Source: Tomocerus qinae
Taxonomy: Eukaryota > Arthropoda > Collembola > Entomobryomorpha > Tomoceridae
Assembly (NCBI GenBank): GCA_020055645.1
Contig: CM034547.1
Location: forward strand, 39,969,909 to 40,033,908
Direction of reading: 5' to 3'
Length of the DNA: 64,000 nt
Within the stretch, counting starts at the first letter, position 1. Each line of letters begins with the position of its first letter. Positions 54,288 to 64,000 of the stretch are shown piece by piece. The translations under genes were made by a program, and so were the position numbers. Under the pieces are notes generated by a model. That model did no database searches. It saw only the letters and a list, made by a program, of their open reading frames with translations, and had not been told where the DNA came from.

Positions 54288-56883
54288 ATGGTGGTGGGAC
54301 AGAAACTTGGATTTATTGGCGCCGGTCAAATGGCCAAGGCCATCGGATTCTCCTTAGTTAACAAAGGTTCTTAATCTCACAATCACAATGCCTTAGATCC
54401 ATAGGAAGAAAATGGTTTCCTAAAAGGCCAAGCGATATTAACGTAATTTTAATATTTAAAAAGAGCCTAAATTTTTAATTTCATATTCATGCAACTTATC
54501 CGTTGAAATCTCGATATAAATCAATCCTCACCGAAACTTGATTTTGTATATAATACTATATAACAACAACAAAGCTGACATGACAGTGAGTAGGCTCTTT
54601 TTTGACGAAAGGTATATAAAATTATAATAATCAAGCGCTGAAACTTTTTGGCCATTTGAGAAAAAGGTTTCTTTTATGGATTTTGGAAGGGGGCTTTAAG
54701 CCTGGCAAACCTTATTATATTCCCATCAATACTTCTATGTTCTATGAACTTTTTTACTATCCCAGTAAGATCAGTTGATGCAATCTCTCCTATAGTAATA
54801 CAATTTAGCAGTGGTTTTCAAATGCTTGCCTCACAAAAATGATATTCGGCCTGCCGTAAATTAAAAAAATTCTAAGTCTCGTTTTCTTTAAAATATAAAT
54901 GTTGTTTTTGGTTACTTTGCAGTACAGGAAAATAAACTACGGCATGCCGAATTCTTACTGCAATTTTGTACCGCTCTGTTGAGTATTTGTCCATTCATTT
55001 TCGCCAGAATTTTTCCTAATATTCGTTTCGTTGTCACATATAAAACTAGTAGAATACCTATCATAGTACTAGTGCAATAATAAGATTGTCTCATTACAAT
55101 TACTAATCTTTAGGTTTGTTATCCGCTTCCAACATCATTGTAAGCAGTCCAGAAGTTGTTCATTTAGAAGAGTGGAAGACCATTGGATGCACCACTACCA
55201 AACAAAACTGTAATAAAACCCTTTTCACCCTTATTTCGGAATGAAGTCCCAAGATATATGCACAGTCGAGAAAGTTTTAATGATGTATAACATTTCTAGT
55301 GTAAAAAAATACATGATACTACACTTTTATAACATTTAGCATTCTTTGTATATACCATACCTATGTAATTCATCTAAAAATAATGTATGGCATGCCCATC
55401 ATTATACACTGCTAGTGTTTGAGTGGAATTTTCTTATTCGCTTAGAGTAAAAAGCTGATAAGAAATAATCCCGTGTACCCTCCCTATCCTTTAAAAGACG
55501 GGTGTTTGAAAAATCAAGTATGTTAGCGTAGTAGTTTATGAGTAGACCGCCGTTAAATTCGATTCTATCCTACATAACTCTTGGGTTTACACTCTTTAGT
55601 ATAAATTAACATTGAAATTGATTTCAAAGTTTCAATTTAAATGTAAATCACAAATTATTTAGTCCGTGTATTGAGCTCTCATTTACAAATTGTAGAAATT
55701 AATTCCCTAATCAATGCTCCAAGGTTGAGGTCACCACATCCGAGCCCCAACTTGGGGCAGGTTTGTTCTGAAAGACATTAATATAATTACAATATAAAAT
55801 TATCAATTTTCATGTAGCGGATGTTGTCAATTCTTCCGATTTCATCATGTGGGCAGTTAAACCACAAGTTTTCACCTCTGCTCTTAAAGAAATATCACTG
55901 GAAGGAGACGGAGAAGGAAAATTCCATATTTCAATTATGGCAGGATTGTCGCTAAATCAGTTCACAAGAAATCTCCAAAACCACTTTTCCTCAGTCAATT
56001 CCCAAAAAATTTCGACAGCCCGGGTTATGCCAAACATAGGAATGAAAGTTGGTTCTGGTTGTTCAGGTACTACATAAGTACAAATAAACTTTAGTAGTTA
56101 TTTGTTGTATTGTAGTCTTATATAGCATGGTGTTCTAAATCTGGCCAAAAAATACCACTTTTTGATGATGCAGTACATTATTTTATGAAATGGTAAATTA
56201 TTAGTATAGATCCAAATATTTTCGATTTATTTCCATTAAGTGTACACATTTGGCGAAGAAGTAAAAGTAGCAGACAAAGAAAAACTTGTGAATTTGCTCT
56301 CCTCCATCGGACTTAATTTCGAAGTTGCTGAGTCTCAAATTAATGCCTACTGTGGCCTTTTTGCATCTGGAATTGGATTTGTGAGTTAACCTTTTACCTG
56401 ATTTAAATAATTATGGTATATAGACAGATTTGCACAATTTGTATAGTTTTATTTTTACTCCGCCTGAATTTCAATATCTCGGCTTTCAAAGTCTTAATTG
56501 ACTTCAATACTTGATTGAACTTATTTATACTATTTAATATAATGTATGTATATTAATTATTGTAGAATAACGTTAATTTTAGTTTTTGTTTTCTGAAGAT
56601 GTTTCCTATTCTAGAGGCAATGTCGGATGGTGGAGTAAAAATGGGATTGCCCAGGGATGTTAGCACAAAAATTGCAGCACAAACAATGAAGGGAGCAGCA
56701 GAATTGCTTTTAAATGACGAAAAATCACATCCAGGGATTTTGAAAGATGCAGTGTGTTCTCCTGGAGGAACAACTATCGCTGGAGTAGCGGAACTGGAGC
56801 GACTCGGTGTGCGAAATGCCGTTATTAGTGCAATTGAAGCAGCTACTAAGCGTGGTGAGGAAATTGGAAAATCTCAAGATTAA
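54288..56883 (+). CDS. PYCR: pyrroline-5-carboxylate reductase
   Basis: Five exons: 54288-54366, 55114-55209, 55818-56066, 56241-56380, 56599-56883; phases agree, 282 residues. It reduces 1-pyrroline-5-carboxylate to proline with NAD(P)H, the last step of proline synthesis. The N-terminal Rossmann motif is GFIGAGQMA (residues ~8-16). Next come [26 protein letters not shown], and the C-terminal dimerisation/active-site domain with [13 protein letters not shown] and the P5CR signature [15 protein letters not shown]. There is no clear mitochondrial presequence ahead of the Rossmann fold (Met is 8 residues before it), so a cytosolic form like human PYCR3 fits; that is inference. The frame is intact. 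Confidence 0.94.
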
Positions 56884-57712
56884 CTCTGCCATTTTTCTTG
56901 AGGAGGGTGCACATCGTTGACCTTCGGGAACTAAACTATATACCCCATAGATCTTATAAGCCAGCCTCAGCAGATTGGAATTTTTTTTATTTGATTCCCT
57001 CATCCTTCAAAGAAAATTGTTTTTTAAAATCTAAGGAATTCGAGGATGGAAAAGGTCCAGGAAAAGTTTCAGCATTTAGAAAAAGATGAAAAATCTTATG
57101 CCGGATGCAAAAGTGTAGAATAACTATGATGGAGGTTGTATAATTGTATATTAAGAGATCATGAGAACATAATTAAGTGTGGTGGAGTGGCGTATATGGA
57201 GTATGATTAAATAATAGAAGTAGGAATTATTGTGAAAAACTCTCCAACAGTGTGTTGATTTTAATGAATTAATCATCTCTGTTTTGACGCTCAGCATTCT
57301 ATTTACAATGGTTGAATGTTTCAAGACATTTTAGTATTGTAGCAGCTATTGAAACTGAATTGCTGTTGTCAGAATGTCACTTCATAGTCACAGACAATAT
57401 CATGTCAGTAATTCCGTGAGAAGGATTTGTTTCAGTTATTCCATTATTTAACAACAATTTACATTATTCTCTTGTGGGATAGGTGCTAGCTACAGATTTA
57501 CATCTATTGCACTATTATATACTTATTTTTGTAGTTCTTATACAGTACAATTAGTAATAGGTAAGTTTATAGAAGAGTAACATTCATTCCACCCCGCACC
57601 AACGTAAACCTCCCAATATTTTATTATATTTACTGACGGTACAAACAAATTATTCAAGTACATCTCAAAAACAAGGAGAATGCAGTCCACCAGAGTTTAC
57701 ATCTCTCTTTGT

Positions 57713-57817
57713 GGTTGGACTAAGGCAGTAATGCCACTTATCTAGTATAGTGTTATTTTGGGCTCCTCAAAAATGTCCGAGGTATACCCCTTGGGGGGCG
57801 ACTACCTTAGTCCAACC
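57713..57817. mobile_element. short hairpin element (copy 1)
   Basis: GGTTGGACTAAGGCAGT on the left is mirrored by ACTACCTTAGTCCAACC on the right; contains the motif TCCGAGGTATAC. Confidence 0.65.
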
Positions 57818-58430
57818 CTAGTTACCTTCCTTGGGTGACATTTCAATAATTATTATTGTTATAGTAAATAGCGTAGTATACACGCATACTATATATATAG
57901 TATAATATAAATCGATGTAGTGTACATTCATGTAGTATACAATTTTATAATAGAACATAAATAAAGGCTGTATATTATAAGTTTGTTCTGACTTGATTGC
58001 ATTGTCGAAATGTGGGGGCGGGGCATCTCGTTCTACTTCTAATTAAAATTTATATATATTAGTAGAATTGCATAATATTTATTTGTAGGGTGCATGGCTC
58101 AAGTGGCCAATCCTTACAAACCCACCCACACACGTTTAGTAATAATAATTAGCTTATCTAGTAAGAAGTTGATGCAATTCGGAAGAAATGCCGATTAGTG
58201 AATAAAGGTATTTACATTATACAGGATTCACAATCAGTGTTGAGGGTTACCGTCTCTTCCGGTTATTAAAAATTTTGTGTGTAAAACTCTCATTCATTGC
58301 ATACTTATCATTTATATACACAGTTTCATATATCTTAACTAATTAATAGTTTCCTCTACATACTCCTCTCTACTTACAGTTTAAGTGTTCAATTAATTTT
58401 ACAAAACGGCAGTAGTTCTGTCTCTGATCT

Positions 58431-58526
58431 GGTTGGAGTAAGGCAGTGCCTTTTCAATCACCTCCATCCGAGGTATACATAATCGACAGATTTTAAAAAA
58501 ATGCCAACCCCTGCCTTACTCCCACC
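58431..58526. mobile_element. short hairpin element (copy 2)
   Basis: GGTTGGAGTAAGGCAGTG is mirrored by CTGCCTTACTCCCACC; contains the same TCCGAGGTATAC motif as copy 1, about 700 bases upstream. Confidence 0.65.
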
Positions 58527-61500
58527 GTTTATCCTCATCCCTAGCTCCTCCTACTATGTATCCTACTTTTCTCGTGTGTGATCATGTAACCTAATGAGTC
58601 TAACCTTAATGTATACTTACCTACTAAGACGTGGAGTTTTGTAATTTAGGTTTGTAAGATTGAAGACAAACTCGATTTATGTTTTAGCTGTAGTAAGTAA
58701 CCTATAAGAAGCAGATATCAGAAAGAAGGGACAGATAGCCAATCACGTATAATAAAATAAATACGTAGCCGCCTGCCTTACTGCCTATTAGTCTCGGATC
58801 ATTAACTCGTCCTTTGTTTGATTTTTGACTCCAAATAAACCTCACCGAGGGTTTCATCAGTATAGTCTTGATTCAAAGTAGCAATTCACCTAATTATACC
58901 TAATTTAACAATTATTTAGTACATCATGTAATATTCCTTTAAGATTCAGCTCTCAACTATTTTTCAAGTGAAAATTGGATACCTAAACATAAACATGTGT
59001 CTTCCCGGGCATACATTATTTTCAGAAAAACTTTGATTTCTCTCCGCGCTTTCGTCATAATTAAAATTTTAAATCAGCGTCTTTGGTAGACGTGTCCCAA
59101 AATTCGTACAAGAAAGAAAATTCAAAAATCTTGAAAATTGTAATTTCTGAGAACATCCCCCTTAAAATTCTGACTGTGGCCTTTCACTTGAATTTTTTGG
59201 AGTAAATTGCTATTTGGACTGCAACTACCAACCTAAATAATTCATGAAAAATAGGTAGTACGGTAGTAGTCTGAATTTTCAGTGCCTGTTTATCACCCGT
59301 TCTATTAGTAAAATGTGACTCTTTAGTAGCCAGATAGTTGTAAATTATCAAGTTATCAAAGCCTTGAAGCCTAAATCCCTTTCACAGCAGGCACAGTGCA
59401 GTACGTATTTTTTTTAAAAAAAAGATATTTTTCAAAAAGGTTTAAATTAGTAAAAAACGTTTCGTAGTTTTTGCGCCCACTTCCTAGCCATGATTACAAA
59501 ATGATTTTACAATTGATATTTTCAATTCATAATGCCACGAATGAAGTAACGAGTAATTTCAAACAAGTACAGTGGTGTTCGTTATATAGGACCAAGCCGC
59601 GATTGAGCTTGCATTTCCGTGCCATATAGTGAAGTAAGTTCAACTTATACAATCAGAGAATTTTAACTGATTGGATTTGTTATTTGAGAACACAAGTGTA
59701 GGTGGGTGTGAAATAAGATGAGAAATTGATTAGGCATGTGACATAGAATTATATATTATGAGTTAGTGCTAACTGTAGTATTAAATGTACTATTAATTGT
59801 TCGAATATCACAATACTATCGCTTTTTCTGTATAGCTCTCTACATTTAGTTTTTTGTTTATTAATGTCCTGTATAAAGTTAGCTAATATTAAATGTATTC
59901 TGTTATAATGTATTATTATAGGTGCCATACATATCCCACCTACCACTTCCAAAACTAGAACTACTACGAAGCTGAAAAGAAATTAACCTATGCACAATTA
60001 AAGTAATAATTTTTAGACGTACATTATAATTTTAATTATTTAAATCTGCCAATTTTAAAATCAGCATATACAAAACTGGCCAATCGAAAATCAAAAAGTC
60101 GCATTTTACTTATGACACAACAAATAGAATGGAATTAGGTAATGAATACAGTATAATATATTTAAATGTATTGTTGGTTAGTCTTACATCAACAGTTGTC
60201 CAAATTTGAGCTCTGAATTGTATTGGCTAAAGGTGTTTTATAAGTCTAAAAAAGACAATCATTTGGTACTTGTACAATTCATCAAAACTGTATTTAAATC
60301 TGTTTATCCACGTTTAGATTAATATATACATGCCTACTACATCGACTTACTTCATCCATGCACTAATAAAAATTAAGAGAACTGTAAGAAACAACAAAAT
60401 TTAATTATTCACAGAATTAGTAGTACTAAAATTATTTTGGCGAATTATCACCTCCATTTTACATACATGATAACCGCTTAGGCTAATATATATTATTTAG
60501 TAACTACAAGAAGGTACTTATAGCATACCTATAAACCTATTTTCAATTCTCATAATGATATTGGAGTAAATTGAACAATGGGAGACATAATGATTAATTA
60601 ACGATGGGAAAAGTTTTAGAATTATTAAGTCGTAAGAATTATTGTTGGGTAACAATTTATATGATACACATAATCCTAAGCTTTTATTTGTAGTAGAAAT
60701 CAATCATCGACTACTTAATTAATGTGTCATGTGGTTAATGTAATTGTGTGCTCATATTATTTGATTGTTTGAACGACACTATAGTTCCTATTATTACCTA
60801 AAACAATCAAGACTTCTCTGATGTCCCTATATGCTTATGAAATGCTTATTAGTTAAAGTCCCAAGGCAATTGAAAAAGTAAGTTTGGGGGAAAGTAGTGG
60901 GGTACATTATATTTTTACTTTTAGCCATTATTGAGGGGATGGGGCAAGCTTACCCAGCCCCATAACAGTTTATAGGCATAAACAGCATACTTCTGCTTTT
61001 CTCAAGGAAAGAATTGGGTGTGGCAATAAGTATTCATCAATGTACCCCCTACTACTGTTCGCTTTGGGATTATTTCGATATTTAATCGAAAAAAACAAAA
61101 GTTGTAAAAGTCTTTCAACATACGGCATTTTCTTAGCACCTTCCATTTTGGTTGTAATCAAAAAAGCCTGATGAAATAGATAAGAAATGTTAGTAGAGTT
61201 AGGTATAAGTTATACTGGAACTGAAAGAATTGTCTAAGTGCTAAGAGAAAAGTGAAAGTTGGGGAAAGTTGTCAACGGAGGAGAAAACAAAACTATTCAC
61301 ACACTGTTTTGCTTCCTTTATTGCTTCATATAGTAATTTGTCCACCTATTTATGTCCTTGTCCACTCGTATCATCAAATTGTACAATATCTCATCTTATA
61401 GATTTATAAATTTGTAGTACGTACGTATATAGGTTAACAACACTACTCAATGCTAGTAAGGTAGTTTATAATTATCCCTAGACGTAGTTAGGCTCTCTAT

Positions 61501-63931
61501 ATGCATATTCTCCGTCAAACTAACTCCAGTCTGCAATAAGGTTTTGAGATACTCGCCCCTCCATGTTAAATTCATGTAAAATCCCTCCAAACAAACAAAC
61601 CCTTTCTTCCACGTGTACTTATAGTTATGACTTAATTATTATTAATACTATATAATATATACATATTACGCAAGATGAGCATCCTCCTTTCTTCTCACAC
61701 TCCAATTTTCATTTTTTACGAAATGTTTTAACATGTTTTGATTCGTGTATCTATATAGTACTTATTATATCTATACTACTATTATATATAGTAAATAAGT
61801 AGTGTCCTTTCCAATTTTATATCCCAAATAATAACAATAGTAAATGTCTATTTCTACTTAATTATATACCTTATAATATTATAAGTCTGAATGGAACCAA
61901 TAGACATTGCTCAAAAGCTTATAATACGAATCGTGTACGAATTATTGTATTTTTATGGTGTCTGTGGCCTTACTTAATTCATTGTACGTGTACTGATGAT
62001 TAGTGGAAAGGTTTGTGCTCTCTCAGAAACACAGACGAGTGTCCACACGTATTCCTATGTTAAATACACAGTAAAGTTTGTGAGCAATAATTGAATTTCA
62101 TGTCATACGAGTAATAATGCGATGCAGATGCTCGATATTTTATAGGTATATCAGGCATTTGCATATATATATCCATTGTGTAGAAAATACTAAAAGACTA
62201 CTGAAATCCATCCCTGTCACATCACGCCCTATTCTATGTAATAAGTATAAGGAACACCGTAAACACGTTGTATGTCTAATGCCACAACTACTATAGGATT
62301 CTTCCCATCAAATATATTTGTATAGTCATCAGAGAACCAATATTCTACTACAGACACAGAAAGGAGCCAATCCTAGATTTATAGGGAAGTATTATAAATA
62401 GTTCAAAAACAGCCCCAACCCACTAACCCCTACTAATCGTGATTTCTAATTAATTAATCTATTTACGTGCACACAGATATAACTACAGGTGTTCATTATC
62501 CATGTATGAGCTCTAATCGTAACGAGGACCGTAATAACGTGTTGTACATTTAGCTATTATACCCTAATTAAGTGTCGTAGTGTAATGTAACGTGTATAAT
62601 AATTTGTTGAGCATTGTCGAACATTAAGTAGTCCTTTTGACATGACATTTTCCAAAATTTATGTCTGTACCTATATTTACGTATTTCACCCAATCTCACT
62701 ACCCTAATTTAGGCGAAAGGGAAAATTCTATCTTATTCTGCAAAACACTTTAGACTAGTATGCAAGTTGAGTCCCTATCTACCTCACTAATAAGTATCTT
62801 CTACATGACTTACCTCTAAAAGTGTTAATTAACTGTCTATTCAGTTATAAATTAATCTGTGACATAATGCAAAGGAAAAAGAGCAATTTTAGTTCGAGTC
62901 TCGTTTCCTTCACCTTAATTAACTCTCTGCTGGTTGACAGATTGACAACTGATGATGACATAAATACGACATCCATAATATAGGTCTTGGAACTGTACAT
63001 ATACATTCTGCTTACATAATATCTGTTATTAAATATTACCTAGCTTTGTGGATTTAGCTGCATTCTCGTAACAGCTTGTCCTATACCTGTATGTCATAAT
63101 ATACTAGTTACGGTACTTAGCCCACTTTACTATGCCGTATTGTCTTATAGGCAAGTATATAGTGTGAATGAGATAAATACTTATGTATTCACAGTTTAGA
63201 TCTGAATTCGTTGGGCTGCGCGTATGCACCAACTTCAATGTCGTCAATTTACGTATGAATGTCTAGTTGTTCAGGTGCTATTGGAAATAATTTGTAACGC
63301 GAGACACAAAACTTGGAAAGATTGGTTAAAAGGTTCATAATTCCAAAAGGTCATGTAGCTAAACATACGTATGTCTGTTTTGATAACGTGTCCTGTTCAT
63401 CTTGCTTTTATCTGACAGTGTCCAACTCAGCTTCTACCTACTACTACATATAATATGTACTGAGTACACTGTTGCACAGAAACCAAAGATAAATTCATAG
63501 ATGTACTACATAACACAGATAAATGTATTATTCATATGAATTCATTAACTAACAACAGTATGTATGTACTATTTACTCTGTGTTTGTTAATTATGTAAAC
63601 TGGATATTTCTACTAAGTACTTGGGGAATTTAGTTAATTAGTACGGTCTCTTGGTATTGTTGAGGAGTCCAATCTGTAAGTGAAGGTGCATCAGACCAAT
63701 ATTAATACTCACACAAGTACGTATATAGAGATTTATCGCTCTAATTACATAATATTTTATAAATGGTATTAATATGTAGCTGCTGTTTCTGGTGGACAGA
63801 GATGGATATCGACAGGCATCATCTTCTGCTACGTAAGGATTCCCATAAGTTGGGGCCTGGTCGCTAATACTAATATATTCTTTCGGTCGTATTTCCTCGT
63901 GCCACATCCACTTTTTGTTGACAATTATGTA

Positions 63932-63980
63932 TGTAGTAGTATTAGTAGTAGTAGTATGTAGTTAGTAGTATTTAGTAGTA
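63932..63980. repeat. TAG-type microsatellite
   Basis: Imperfect TAGTAG/TAGTAT trinucleotide tract at the right edge. Confidence 0.75.
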
Positions 63981-64000
63981 TCTGTATAGTCACTTACTTA

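Larger units (their letters stand above)
56884..64000. other. gene-free right end
   Basis: No supportable exon in 7.1 kb. An ATTAAA at 57206-57211 may serve as the P5C reductase poly(A) signal. Two related hairpin elements lie at 57713-57817 and 58431-58526. The rest is AT-rich single-copy-looking sequence with many TATA/TAGTA stretches; it could be the regulatory flank or intron of a gene outside the window. Confidence 0.45.

Overview
The window is eukaryotic nuclear DNA from an animal, most likely an invertebrate. It is AT-rich, genes are split by GT-AG introns, and it carries animal gene families: a GT92 glycosyltransferase, LRGUK-like, ALG8, PIAS, mitochondrial acetyl-CoA acetyltransferase and pyrroline-5-carboxylate reductase. 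I cannot name the species. Nothing looks prokaryotic: no operons, no Shine-Dalgarno sites, no CRISPR. Exon coordinates were deduced by hand from splice signals, reading phase and protein-family conservation.

Layout. 0-3.4 kb: an unrecognised 363-codon minus-strand ORF abuts a 5'-truncated Penelope-like retroelement whose tail is duplicated in tandem (759-bp units), each unit with a candidate hammerhead ribozyme core. 3.7-5.4 kb: a four-exon GT92 glycosyltransferase (+). 5.4-16.1 kb: no convincing gene; a 20-bp minisatellite and a dispersed repeat. 16.1-22.6 kb: a 15-exon LRGUK-like gene (-), divergent from the eight-exon ALG8 (+, 23.4-25.7 kb) across an ~820-bp shared upstream region. 27.2-35.9 kb: a twelve-exon PIAS SUMO ligase (-) with MITE-laden introns. 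37.5-42.4 kb: dense nested DNA transposons, including Mutator-like elements with 9-bp target duplications and a hAT MITE with a perfect 8-bp duplication. 42.6-49.4 kb: seven-exon ACAT1 (+), whose 4.2-kb first intron is mostly repeats. 51.5-52.5 kb: a mariner-derived foldback element. 54.3-56.9 kb: five-exon P5C reductase (+). 56.9-64 kb: no gene recognised.

The genes do not form a pathway. They are ordinary housekeeping or cell-biology genes (ER N-glycosylation, SUMOylation, mitochondrial thiolysis, proline synthesis, surface glycosylation, probably a sperm/cilium scaffold). The unusual content is the transposon record: several families can be delimited to the base by their target-site duplications, and some sit within a few bases of splice sites or inside one another.
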